A stretch of DNA of 64,000 nucleotides, from contig JAUKPH010000018.1 of NCBI GenBank assembly GCA_030549335.1, positions 2,604,001-2,668,000 of the forward strand, in the 5' to 3' direction. This DNA is from Pontederia crassipes (lineage: Eukaryota > Streptophyta > Magnoliopsida > Commelinales > Pontederiaceae). Position numbers and translations under genes: made by a program. Shown piece by piece: positions 46,258 through 58,465 of the stretch; position 1 is the stretch's first letter; every line of letters starts with the position of its first letter. Under the pieces are notes generated by a model, which made no database searches, was not told where the DNA came from, and saw only the letters and a list, made by a program, of their open reading frames with translations.

Positions 46258-49200
46258 ATGCAGCGGCGAATGAGGAGGACACCGAGCGTCATCGAGACTG
46301 TCGCAGGCGACGCCTTGCTCACGTTCTGTGAGGGGACCATGAAAGCCGTCGAGAACTGCATCGAGAACGAACACGGCGACCTTTTGGCGCAGCTCTCCAT
46401 GGTCACCCTCACCTCCGTCCTGCACGCCATCTTCCACGGCAAGTACATCACCAATCCCATTAACATGGTGATGCTGAAGTACTCCGGGGCCGGGATATTG
46501 GAGCACAGTGGCCCCTTCTTGATAGCTCTACGCGTTCTCGCTCAGGTGATCAACGTCGGTCTTGTTCTACTTTGGTATCAGTGTTCTATAAATTCTTCGT
46601 CCGTTCATGACTGGTTCTAAGACGGTCGCGCCGCTGTTACAGGTCGCCGGGGCGGTGGGCAGGGCCAAGGCCGTGCCGAAAGTAGAGTGTGTGCAGGATC
46701 CGGAGAAAGAACGCGCCTCAAAGGATGCGGACGTGGGAAGGGCTCTGCTGACAGTAGTGATCAACTTGTGCAACTCCTTGGCAATGTTGTACATTACATA
46801 TGGCCCTCACAACAAATTCATGAGCTTCTGGGTGTATGGTTTGATAAAGAAATACACCTTGGCATTGAACGACTGGAAGAAGATAACCATGAATCCATGT
46901 GAGGTAAGAGCATGCATCCTTTTCTTTATCTTTTTCCCAGTGTCTATTTCTTCAATGCAGTATTTTCTTCCTTAACTTGGATGATAACAAAAAACTGAAA
47001 GATGACACACACCGTCGGAAGTCAATAGTTCTGACGAAATTCCACTCTCTTGAACAGGATTAGTTAGGAATTATTAATAGTTAAGAGCACACACACACAC
47101 AAATAAATAAATAAATGTGAAACTTAGATGTAGACCATATCTGCTACGGCTTAGTTCATTTCATTCAACTAGACTACTATATATAGTTAGTTACATGATT
47201 TACCTAATAATGTCTTTTGTTCGGTCGACACTGTCGCTTATTATGGATCTTATGAAGAAGTTGCTATCACTGCTTGGTGTGGATTAAGAAATGTATCATA
47301 TCTTTTTTTTTCCACTAAAACCACGACGAAAAATAAATTTATTAATGCAATGCGAAATTTAAATTGGAGACCTCACAAATTTACGAATAAAAAAATGTGC
47401 CACAGAAACTGCTCCTTATCATTACTTTGAACTAAACTTATGATCCTAATCATATATAGTCAACTTTCCACTTTACAGACATCAAGTAATTAAAATAATG
47501 CCACAACACATGTACATGATGGTGCATCATCCGTTAGAAGGTTAGGGACCAACTCCATCGTTGTCATGGTAACAAATGTGTACATCAACTGCCAAGGTAG
47601 CTGGATTAGATATGAATTAAATTGGCGAGATTTTAAGATAAAAAGAATATAGAGCTCCATTTTTAAGGTGTAATTTATTGTGCTCGAAATAGATTAATTG
47701 ACTTATTATAAAAGTAAAGTTTTGCTATATAATAAGTCCAACATTGCGGTTAGAAGTCAAACATTCTCAGATAAAATTACAATACACTTATACACCACAC
47801 ACAATCTATGTGAACTGTCCACAATGAGAGGATAATAGGATAATTTTGTAAGTATGTCCATATATACAATTTTCGTAGTCCTGTATATATGCATAGGAAA
47901 ATTGTGGAGTTGTGTTTTCATAATTAATTGGAGTTAGAAGTGGAAAAATATTTTACTTTTACTATTGAAATTAATGATTAATAATAATTGAATGATTAAA
48001 AAATAAATATACAGTAATATCTTTAGGTTCTAAAGTTTAGATTGGAACTGAATATCATAATCCATGCAAAAATAAAATAAATGAAATAATTATAATGATA
48101 TAAATTAGAAAATCTAAATAATTGTGAAACTATAATATTAAAAGATAAAAACTCAAGCTAAGTTACTAACAATTCTGTTGTGAACTAAATATCTAAAACT
48201 AAGTTCTAACAAATTATTATTATTATTATCTTTATTCTTTCTACATATAGATCATAATTTATAGTTATTAGTTTCTCTACAGTATTTTTAAAAAATATTT
48301 AATTTAAACGTAATGCGTGACTTTATTAGATAGTGCGTCATAATATATATATATATATATATAATTTTGTTTTACAATGTATCTTATATATTTGTTCTCA
48401 CAAGTCTTGCATGTGTTTCTCGTCCATAAGAGAACGCGCTTACACCCTCGATCGTATATAGATACAAAGTTAAAACATATAACTAAACTAAGGTAATGTA
48501 ATGCCCCAAATCGACCTCCGTCACGTGACAAAGACCAACCTAGAGACGTTACGGACATTATGACTTTGTACATCTTATTGATCATATCTTAGTCAAGAAC
48601 GAATAATAAAATAAAAAAATAACATAAATTACAGAAGTCTAGAAAGGTGACTACATCGTCTCTAAATAAATCTTATAAGATTTACATCGTTCATAAATGC
48701 GAAAAAAAAACTAAATATGCATTGTTGTTCATGTGAAAGCGCATGAGCATCGTCGCAGCACACCAACTCTACACCATCACACTGACTTGGCCCTGTGAAA
48801 ATTAGACACAAGGAAGGAAGTCCTCCAGTAAGCTTTATAGTCTAGTGGGGAATCATATAAGTATACAATGCATAACTTAAATAAAGAAATCAGAAAGATA
48901 ACATAACTTATCTTAGCCAGGGATTTAACATGGAATCATAATATTAAGAACTAATAAATCTTGATAAACAGTAAGATCATGATGAGACATAATAAACTTG
49001 AAATTAATAGTAGGCTTGTTAATCCTAGCATAAATCATAATAATACTTGACTTGACATTCATGCTTGTTTTACTTATACATACTTCTTGTTTTTGTATCA
49101 TGCTTAAAAACTTGGTGACGTTAGGTGCCTTTAAATTCTTAGGGTATGCCGAACAAACGATACAGCTGTGTGCGGGTCAATGGGTGATCAAACTATGACT

Positions 49201-52200
49201 AAGGGAGCGACCCTTGTGGCACTTGGCTTGGACTGGCAACCCATTATTCATCTTTCATCTTAACTTATTAATCACTTTAGAAACTTGTTATTTTTCGTTC
49301 TTCATACAATTGGAGGCAATAAGATCAGCAGTAAATTAGTAAGAGGATTCGTGTCTTAATCAAGTATGGATATCGATGAGGACATGACATTAATAATCAG
49401 TCATAATCATAATTAATCATAAGACAAATCAATAACATTCAATTCAGGGTCAAGTGAAATATATGCTTGCAATAGGAGATTATTCTGTAGCCTGGCACGG
49501 CTGTGACAACATATTGGCATGGCTGTGCCGATCTGAGGTACAGTCGGGTTCTACGAAGTGGCACGGGTGTGCCATAAGAGGGCACGGTCGTGACAGATGG
49601 TGAGGGCGATCTACTGGTTCAAAGGGATCGGTCAATCGATTTTATGCTTCGACGTTCGGTTGAATCAAATCATGTCACGGGCGTGCCAGAAGGATGGCAC
49701 GATCGTGTCAGTTGGATGCTCGATCGATCGACCTTTTACTTAGGTTTCGTTGAATCAAAGTACGGACGTGCCGATAGGTCAGCACGACCGTGACGGTGGT
49801 GGCACGAGCATGTCAAAGAGATGGCACGGCTGTGACGGCGGGAGTTCCAGCCGATTTCAACATGAAAATTTCTCCAATCCTTAACAGAACTTCATTATAA
49901 ATTAAATTCTACATCCTAGCAATCATTCAAGTAGATCAACAACAATATCAATCAGTTTCTTTCAAGAAATAAATCAAGCAATCACACAATTAAACAAAAA
50001 CAGGGCAATCAAAATCGATACATATCAATCTTCATATTCATGCTTTTAAACGTGGAATAATCTTGAAAAAAGAGGACATGGATCAGATCTATTCAAATCA
50101 TGCAAGTTGATTTTGATTCACCCACCTCAAATTGCGATTGATCCTTACTTCGATCCGATGAAAGCCTATTGATCACGTCCCATGTTCTCTCTCTGCTCTC
50201 CCTCTCGATCTCTGCCCTTGCACTTGGAGATCACATGAAGAATTCCTCCTCTCCAATCGCAATGGCAGAATTCAAAACGAGGGAAGAGGGGGCTTGTGAG
50301 GTTGAGGGAAAGATTAATACTTGGTTTCTTTTATCAACTAGATCTCCTCTCTTGATTTAAATCTAACATAATTAATCTGATAAAATTTATTCCCCTGATT
50401 CGGTCTTTATCTTTTATTAGGGATAAATGCTAGGTTTATCTCTCTGATTGATAGGTTTAATTCAAGTTGATTTTTATCTTCTTTATCTGTCATGATTCCC
50501 TATCTATTTGCCTACTTGTTATCGCTTATCTCCCTGCTGGCCGTTTTGGATTTGATTTGTTTTTCTTTTTTTTCTTTTTTTGTGGTTGTTACAGGTAATA
50601 TAAATTATGCACTAACAAACTTTCTGATATCTCAGACTATGCATATTTTGGATCATACTTAATGAGGAAACATCATGTGTCATCTTTTACCTCTCATTTT
50701 AATAAATATTGGTATACAAAAATAAATATAGATAATGATACTACGAAAAATGATCATATGAAACTAAAATTATCATCATAAATAAAAAAATTACTAATGT
50801 TATTCCAAAGTATTGTTAGCATGCCAATGAATCATATGAAACTAAAATTATCATCATAAATAAAATATTACTAATGTTATTCCAATGTATTGTTAGCATA
50901 CCAATTATTAGTGTGTGTGTGTCTGTGTGAATATACTTGATAACGGAGACTAATGACCAATATTGAAATTGTAGTCATAAATAATTATGTTGTCACTTAG
51001 AAATCACATTTTATATTAATTTTTTTACTAAAGTTTGTTGATTGTATATATATTATAGCCTTATTTAGATATATCTTTATTTTTTAAAAAAATTAATTGT
51101 TATATTATGTATTATTAACACTCGGTAACATATTAGTATGCCACATGGCATCATATGTGTATGCCAAATGACTTCCTTGGCCCAAACCACAAAAATAAAT
51201 GTATTTTATGAAACATTGGAATCTGTCATAACATCTGCCATGGCTGCCCGCCGGATGGATGATGCGGTAAAGAGGTAGGTAGAAAAATTATAAACCAAAC
51301 TAGCATTAGCACATCCATGGATATTTGTCACCCAGACCCACGCATCATCATTGGCGAAAGTAGGAATAAAGGTATGAGTAATTAAATTAACAAGAGTAGA
51401 ACCAAACATGGAAGAGAGATGACATTCTTCCATGCGTCCTAGTAATTAGGTGGTTCACGTCATGGTTATCCACTTGGACTTGCATGTTGACAAATGTTGG
51501 TTTCCAAAGGAGAGGTGTGTCAAAGAGCCAAGGATCAAGAATGATGGATGTTGAGTGCTAGAATCAATAGATTTCGTGAAGCCCATCCTAAGGTCAGGTA
51601 AGGACTTAATCATAAGGCACCAAGATCTAGAGATGCAATAGCGATGGGGGGGGGGGGGGGGAGGTTCCAGAGTTGGAAGGGGCCATATTTGCAACAAATA
51701 AGGTCAGCCCAAGGAGCAAAGACATTGTTTAATATATTAAGAATGCATTTGGCAAGTAGGGAATAACGGATGGCGTAGAAATTCCTTATGCTAAGGCCCC
51801 CATCAAACAAAGGTAGCTGAGTGACTGGCCAACTAATGAGATGAGCGCCATGACGTCTAGTAAAAGGATCCCAAAGAAAAGTCCGAGAGAGCTTCCCAAG
51901 TGATTTTAAGGTGCCCATGGCCAAGGGGAAAGAGCTAAGGACATAAATAGGCATGGATGTGAGGACAAATTTGTTTATCATCATTCTGCCAGCCTGATTG
52001 AGGACATTTCTACATCAACCAGTAAGACGATGAGAGACCTTGTTGATAATATATTGTTGATCATGAATAGGAATTGATTTGGGTGAGATGAGAGTGTCCA
52101 GGTACACAAGACGAAAGATCCCTAATATGAGATTTAAGGAGGTTCGACAACTGAAGGATGGAGGTAAGTAGAGTTTAAATTTTTGTGAGTCGATTGTCTG

Positions 52201-55200
52201 ATCATTGAGGTAGCTATATATGCTTAGAACTTTCTTAAGATTTTGACAATTTTTCTTTGTTGTCTTAAGGCAGATGAGAAGGTCATCGACATAAAGAATG
52301 CAACTTAATGAAAAGAGTTAATCTTAAAAGGCAAGATGTGGGCAAGTTCCTCATGGAGGCGCATTATGGAAGAGAGGACCTAGGAAACAAGTATGGATGT
52401 AGGGTGGCAAGGGATCACCCTGGCCAGGGGCTGATCCAGACTGCAAAACGAGAGGACCTAGGAAACAAGTATGGATATAGGGGGGCAAGGGATCACCCTG
52501 GCCAGGGGCAGATCGTGACTGCAAAACTGGGGGGGGGCAAAAAAAGTGCTAAAAATTGTGCCACAAGCAAGATTCGTTCCCCCAACCTTTTGGATAGATT
52601 GTAAGGATAGAAACTAATGTGTCAATATGAACCATCTATCCAACAATGTATTAATATGTATTTAATGGGAGCCAAATATGTTTTTAACCCCCAAATTTAC
52701 ATTTTTTATATATAATATTAATAAAATTCTAAAAAGGCCCCTTTAACCACTATGTGGGTCCGCCTTGACCCTGGCGGATATTCCGATAGGCTTTGAAGTA
52801 AGGAGAGGCAGTGTCGTTAATGATAGTAGAAGTAAGGGGATCTGATACAAGAGTTAATCCAAGTGATGAGTTGCAAAGAAAAGTTCATACGTTCAAGGAA
52901 TGTGATTACAGAGTCATATGATATGCGATCAAATGCCTTATCAATTCTGATAATTAAGCATGTAATTATAACACTCGAAATCTAAGGAGTGTGCAATTTC
53001 TTGGGTGATGAGAATGTGAATGCTTCTATTCAAAATGATAGCGGCTAGGGCCATATTAATGAGCTTGTGAACAATAGAGCGAATTCTATTTGCAATGATT
53101 TTAGAGAGAACACGATAAAGGAAGTTGGAAAGAGATATTAGGCGGAAGTCCTTGACAATTCTAGGATTTTTGTTTTGGGGGATAAAAACAAGCGAGGTTT
53201 TGACTCAGGAGTGTGGAAGAAGCTATTCTCAAAGAAGGAGATGATGTCCTTCGTGATGCGTGGTCCGATTATGTCCTAGTAATGGCGGTAAAATTAAACG
53301 GTGAAATCACAATGCTAGATGGCATACTCTAGATGGTGGACTGCATCTCCTTAGAGGTGATTGGGTAATGAGTGAGACAATGTCATTGGGGCAGATTGAT
53401 GGGAGAGGGGCCAACAATCCTCGGGTATCTGAATTGAAGGTGAGGGGTGCCAAAAGTTTTTGTCTTTCATAGACCATGTCTTCCTTCAACGTGTGCCCTC
53501 TTCCTGTTCATTGCACATGGTTTCTCCCTCAAGACCACCACTTTTTGTGGCCTCCATAATGAATCACAAAGACACTTCCAAGCTAATGATGAGGAGATAG
53601 TATTTGTGGGATATAGGATATTCTAGAGAGAGAGAGAGAGAGTCAAGTAGTAGGAATTCATATATTATGGTTCACATATGTCTCTTATCATATGTTTTAA
53701 TTTGTCATCCTGATAGAAAAATATGTGAAGAGTGAGAGAAGTTATGTTTGTCAACTAATCTATGAATGAGAGAAAGAGGGAAAAGAGACATGTGCACTCT
53801 TCTTATCTCGGGGTTGGGACCACAAATCAAATATGCATGTTACTAGGTGGCTATGAGATGATGAAGTTAAACCGTCAACTATATTCAACGGGACAACCCG
53901 GCTCGTTCACTGTTCGACCTCATAAGATAATGTGATCCTGTCCAAGTCTGAACCCGGGTCGTTCAATTTTTTATTGTGCCTAGGCTTGTATTAGGCCAGA
54001 CTAGATGCTTTAGCCATGATACCCATCTGATAATTCATCCATTAACCCGTTAAAATATTAGTTACATAAATATAAATGCTGATTTGCTATTAATAAAATA
54101 TATAAATGAATCTTATAGCATCTTGTGTAATTAATTACTATGATGGAGAGAATCCCAATAACTATATGAATTAATATGTTAATATGCTGCCATGATGGAG
54201 AGAATCCCATTAATATTGGATTGCATGGCACATTATATCATGAGTTAATTCTAAGAATCAATGACAAAGAAGATTTTATGGAATTTATAATGATTATGAT
54301 TAAGACTATTTTTTTTTGTAATTATACCAAATATAGTTACACTCTCTAATTGAAAGTTTGGCTGAAAATTATGAAAAATTAAAATACTTTAGTGAGCTTA
54401 TCCGGTCCGTCCATTTACCGGCCGTTTGTTAAGAACCGATAGGCCTTAATAGGACGGACAATCTTAAAAGCTTATTAGATAGTCCGGTGTCCGTCCGATA
54501 ACATAATGGGCCAGCCGATCCATCTAATATTCGATCAAAGCTCGATTGACTAAGTCTATTAGAAGTCCGTCCGATTCATTAAACACCACTGGTTCAAATG
54601 AATGAACTAATCCAAACTCTCAGTTTCCGTCGACCTATATATGGAGATATATATTCTCCGGCTACAAGAAGAAACCCTGTAGCTAATATGTAGTTGAATT
54701 TCCAAATTCTTTGTTTTTAGTTGGCAATATATTAATTAATCTACATATCTATGTTCCATGTACATTTTTCCATTCAATGTGACCAAAACGAAAAGAAAAT
54801 TAGTTAAAATGCAAAGTCATTAGTTTCATATTACACAAAAGTATCAGTAAATGAAATTAGATTGCAATTTTTAATCTAATTAAATTATTAATTCAAATAA
54901 TTGTAATCCTAGTTTCTTAATTTTATATTAAAATAATTTCATATTAATATAATTACATTTTACAGTACACAGATTTTAAAAAATATATCTGATTTGAATA
55001 GGTATTATATTTATCTTATATATTTATCTATTACGAATTCAAAGAACACTAAAACCTTTGAGCATTTCATTTAATGAAGACACTTCATGTTTGCCGTCAC
55101 CTCTTTGAGTGAAGTCTTTCTTTTTTTTTTTTCTTGTGTGCAAAATATGGAAATTTATATAGTTAGCAATTTTTGCTCATGTAGGAATTTGCTTCGGCGT

Positions 55201-55316
55201 TCGTCAAACATGACCTTGATGCAGAACATGTCTTTCTTCACTGGATTTGCCCGTTGGCTGGTGCCATCACTGCTGTTTGGATCTTTTGGTTCCTCAAAAT
55301 ATTTCAAGGTTACTAA
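46258..55316 (+). CDS. Highly diverged SIP-like aquaporin (major intrinsic protein), spliced
   Basis: Exons 46258-46545, 46643-46903 and 55185-55316, all with GT/AG borders and an open joined frame of 226 residues (SIPs are about 235-250). Alignment to SIP aquaporins by eye: GDALLTF in exon 1; first NPA-box position reads NPI (ITNPINM); LRVLAQVAGAVGRAKAV matches the RLPAQAAGAVGGA-like loop across the first splice; GRALLTVVINL; second NPA-box reads NPC (ITMNPCEEFASAF) across the second splice; then HWICPLAGAITAVWIFWFL, matching the last helix. Charged stretches interrupt regions that are hydrophobic in SIPs (KAVENCIENEHGD; QDPEKERASKDADVG), so channel function is doubtful. The start is the first in-frame ATG (another is at 46270). 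SIPs act in endomembranes such as the ER. The last exon may end at TAA 55314-55316 or splice on at 55309. Confidence 0.7.
46904..48491 (+). other. Intron 2 of the aquaporin-like gene, left part
   Basis: AT-rich intron DNA with an (AT)n run at 48342-48362. No recognisable element. Confidence 0.5.
48497..50593. mobile_element. Solo LTR of a gypsy-like element
   Basis: About 2.1 kb beginning TGTAATGCC and ending TGTTACA after a T-rich run, flanked by GGTAA on both sides (48492-48496 and 50594-50598), a 5-bp target duplication. No interior or second LTR. This is the product expected when two LTRs recombine and lose the interior. Middle part (49490-49845) holds a motif array. The ends and length resemble the gypsy LTRs at 34804 and 42590, but the body differs. 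Confidence 0.85.
49490..49845. repeat. GGCACGGTCGTGAC motif array in the solo LTR
   Basis: About ten copies or near-copies of a GGCACGG(T/C)(C/T)GTG(A/C)C quasi-palindrome, in both orientations, with a few GATCGATCGACC-like pieces among them. Non-coding. Confidence 0.85.
50599..51199. other. Intron 2, between solo LTR and LINE
   Basis: AT-rich. A 58-bp direct repeat is visible (about 50757-50815 and 50829-50885, each with ATATGAAACTAAAATTATCA and ATTACTAATGTTATTCCAA). A short TG run lies at 50912-50926. Confidence 0.6.
52372..52527. repeat. 78-bp tandem duplication across the MITE border
   Basis: Two head-to-tail copies (52372-52449 and 52450-52527), each running from LINE sequence through ACCCTGGC into the first 25 bp of the MITE (CAGGGGC.GATC), with a few differences. 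It must have formed after the MITE inserted. Confidence 0.88.
52503..52767. mobile_element. hAT-like MITE nested in the LINE
   Basis: 265 bp starting CAGGGGCAGATC and ending GGGTCCGCCTTG, an imperfect short inverted terminal repeat of the hAT type, flanked by the 8-bp duplication ACCCTGGC (52495-52502 and 52768-52775). No coding. Confidence 0.75.
53561..53884. other. Intron 2 segment
   Basis: A GA microsatellite at 53623-53641; otherwise nothing recognised. Confidence 0.5.
53885..54588. mobile_element. Inverted-repeat element, copy A
   Basis: Left part (CTGTTCGACCTCATAAGATAAT, TGTCCAAGTCTG) and right part (GTCCGTCCGATAACATAATG, ending ATTAAACACC) match the two ends of 55939-56909 in order and orientation, around an AT-rich middle. 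Its right end reads as the inverse of the left end of copy B (GGTGTTAA). Non-autonomous DNA transposon; left edge approximate. Confidence 0.6.
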
Positions 55317-55938
55317 TGTTTATTTTGTATATATGTCAATGGCTTGGTTTAGGAAATTAATCCCACCACTATAATATTTTTAAGAAAAAGCTAAAATTTA
55401 TCTATCATCAGGAAGGACAGGGAAATCATGATATGTACGTAAAATTTCAAAATGCTCAGGAAGCTTAAAAGAACATTAAAATTTCGAAATGCTTAGGAAG
55501 CCTAAAAGAACATTAAAATACGATTTTTAGACATTTTTTTTATTTTTTTTCGATATTTTTCTTTACTGATAACTTAAAGGATCATAACAAAAAATAGATT
55601 TATAAGATTAGAAGTTATATAAAATGATTATATCCATTATGTCGGATAATAATGTGTGGAAATTTGTCAAAATTAAAAAATGATGAAAAATTATTAATAA
55701 TAATTTGAATAATATATTTATTATCCTCAATGACCCTCTACACTATTAATAAAGAAAAATGTCAAAAAAATAAATAAAAATATATTTAAAATTGCTTCAC
55801 ACGTGCTCCCTCTCTCTCTAAATGAGCTAAAATATAATTATATTATTAAGTACCCCATAAACTTAGCCATTAATTTGTTAGATTGAAGACTTCGAATCAG
55901 GCCCAGCCCAAGATGCTGAAGGCTTGCTTGAGGACGTA
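55317..55938. other. AT-rich DNA 3' of the aquaporin-like gene
   Basis: A small direct duplication (about 55440-55480 and 55481-55520, with AAAATTTC(A/G)AAATGCT(C/T)AGGAAGC) is the only structure. No polyadenylation signal could be chosen. Confidence 0.5.
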
Positions 55939-56909
55939 GGTGTTAATTGGATCGGGCAGCTTGGTCCGTACGCTGTCCGACCCGATAACATATTGGCTAG
56001 TCCGTCCAAGTTCAGACTCAGGCTCGTTCGATTTCTTAATGGGCTTGGGCTGGACAAGGTTATTCATCCGTTTGCCCCGTACCGATAGTCCGATATCCGT
56101 CCAATATCCGTCCGATAATTTATAAGCCGCGCCGTTAGCCTGTCCGTTAACCGTTAATAGATTAAACTTATTAAAATAATATAAATATTATTGTACAAAT
56201 TTATTTTAATTAATTCATGTGATGCCATTATAATATTTAGCTAATGTTAATTGTTTATGCAAAATGCATGCTTCTAATTTTTATTCTTTTATAATGGTAT
56301 GATCTAATTTTTATTCTTTTTTATTTATGCTTGATGCAAAAGTAAGAATGCAAGATCAATTTATATATGATGAAAATAATGAAGATAGAGAAGACGAATC
56401 TTTTACCAGTGTTGCATAATGCATAGGTACCTCTTCGTAGTGATATTTGATTGTTGTAATTTTTTTTACTTAATTTGATACTAAATATATAATATTTTAT
56501 TTTTAGCACAATGAATTTTCGAGGTCCTTCAGTCATGGGCGTAGGCTATAAGCCGAACTACGTAAATATTTTGTCTCTCTTATTTATATTTGACAATATA
56601 ATGAGTAAACATATGATAATAAATTGAGGAATAATATATTATGATGTCCTTTTACTACATATTATAGGATAGATGATTTTTGAGATATTGTAAAAAAAAT
56701 AAAAAACATTAATGGACTAGTCCGACCCGTCTAATTGCCAGCCCGACCGAAAAGGTCCGATAGACCTTAATGGGGCGGACAAGGCTCGACACTTGGTGGG
56801 CAGCCCGAAGTCCGTCCGATAAGATAACGGGTCAGCCGGGTCCGTCCGATATCCGGTCAACGTTCGGTTGACATAATCTATTAGTAGCCCATCCGATCCT
56901 TTAAGCACC
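55939..56909. mobile_element. Inverted-repeat element, copy B
   Basis: Starts GGTGTTAATTGGATCGGGC; its end, inverted, reads GGTGCTTAAAGGATCGGATG. Sub-terminal 200-bp parts on both sides are rich in GTCCGTCCGATA and its inverse. The AT-rich middle has no transposase. Same family as 53885-54588. Confidence 0.65.
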
Positions 56910-56948
56910 TCACCCCCTAATAGTTTATAATTTATTTATGTTAATAAT

Positions 56949-57108
56949 AGTCGGTCCCAAGCTCGGATAAAGGAGGAGTGTTGTGTTAGGCCCCGACAAC
57001 CAGCATAAAATCCTGTCGAATCTTATGAACATGGATCAACGAATGCGTCGTATGATCCATGTAGCCGACCCCACCTAGTGGGATAATGCTTTGTTGTTGT
57101 TGTTGTTG
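56949..57108 (+). mobile_element. Second Au-like SINE
   Basis: 160 bp closely similar to 33328-33466, with CCGACCCCACCTAGTGGGAT and a (GTT)n tail. It keeps a GCGTCGTATGATCCAT-like piece that the first copy lacks. No certain target duplication. Confidence 0.85.
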
Positions 57109-57806
57109 TGAACATATAGTGAAAATCCAAAATTTTATTAATAATAAATTACAATAACCAACAGATCTGACATTATTAAATAATTGCTCCAATCAACACA
57201 AATTATTTGTTTCTCATTAATTGATTTCTTAATTAATGCATATCTTAATTGATAGCAAAGCTGTCAAATAATTGCTCCAATCAATGCAAAATTGTCTTCT
57301 ATCTCGTTAATTAATTTCTTAATTAGTGTAGTCTTAGTTGATTCTTTTTTCTACAAGTTTTTCTGGTCAAATATTTTTCAAAGGTCTTTAAAATTCGGTT
57401 AGCATCATTTATTGGATACTTTCACTCTATTCTATTTAAAAAGGCTCAAATTTCTCTCTGTTCCATTAAATGACCTAGCTACTTTATCAACAAAAAAAAT
57501 AAAATATTACGAGAAATGAATTATGATTATCTAATGCATCTAAAACATCTTGACAAATAAATTTTAAATGAATTATTCTTTGTTTTATGTAAAAGTACAA
57601 GAATGTAATTTTGCTTTAGGCCTCAAATCTCCGCCTGCTTCAAATGACCCAAGAGCTTCCAGTTTAATATATTAATTATAATAATAAGCAACCAAATTTA
57701 TAAAGTTTAATAAAGGTGCAATATCTTAAGCAGTAGCGCTATTTTTTTTCGTTAAAGTCCATGAGCTAAAAAAAAATAACCAAAAGCATTGTCATATATC
57801 AACTCG

Positions 57807-57808
<2 letters not shown>
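57109..57808. other. AT-rich intergenic DNA
   Basis: A diverged direct repeat (about 57172-57235 and 57266-57330, each with AATAATTGCTCCAATCAA and TTAATT(G/A)ATTTCTTAATTA). No gene. Confidence 0.55.

Positions 57809-57845
<37 letters not shown>
57809..57845. repeat. AT dinucleotide microsatellite
   Basis: Uninterrupted (AT)n of about 18 units. Confidence 0.96.
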
Positions 57846-57849
<4 letters not shown>

Positions 57850-58465
57850 TTAATGTGAAAAAAATGGACCGGGATAGTTAATCGATTGATTTAGTTTGAT
57901 ATTAAAAATAATGTTTTCGTAATCGGCGAACGGATTGGATTTATTAGTAGATCTTGATTGAATGAATCGATCGGATTGGACTAGATTTTATTAAAAATAA
58001 TATTATTTATAATACTTATAAATATATAATATAAGCTATACGATATAGTATATGAATATTTTACTAATAACCTATTAATAAGATTAATATAATGTAATTT
58101 TTATTTATTAAAGTTATAATAATGATAAATAATAATGGTTAACTTATGAATATAAATAGATTATTATTGATTTAATATCTATTATTTAACGATGCTATAT
58201 TAATAAATTTTATTTTAAATTATTCTTATTTCTTTAACATTTTTCTTTTTCTTTTGTTTTTTGTGCCCTTTAATATTTTTTTTATTTTAATGTTATTTAA
58301 TTTTATTCATGGTTGAACTAGTCGGTCCGATTTTGATAACATTGCTTAAAAATGAGAATCGGATGACTATGTGATTAATGATAAGATATTGGGCCGACTT
58401 TTTAATCAATGAAATATGGAAGAGAGGAAGAGAGATGTGACGGGAGGAGGTAGAAAAAACTATTA

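Larger units (their letters stand above)
51200..53560 (-). mobile_element. LINE fragment in the aquaporin-like gene intron
   Basis: Read on -, right to left: RT pieces IDKAFDRISYDSVITFLERM (about 52950-52880), ILYVDDLLICLK (about 52300-52265, catalytic YVDD), NQAGRMMINKFVLTSMPIYVLSSFPLAMG and RTFLWDPF (about 52005-51870), GGLSIRNF and LLAKCIL (about 51800-51740). Interrupted by stops, by a 16-base G run (51646-51661) and by an hAT-like MITE. Neither a poly(A) tail nor flanking duplication was found; ends approximate. Confidence 0.82.

Noticed and set aside
55087-55374. 95-codon open frame on + over the last aquaporin exon
   Set aside because: The exon is read in another frame that gives the HWICPLAGAI-type helix and joins the second exon in phase; this frame is its shadow.
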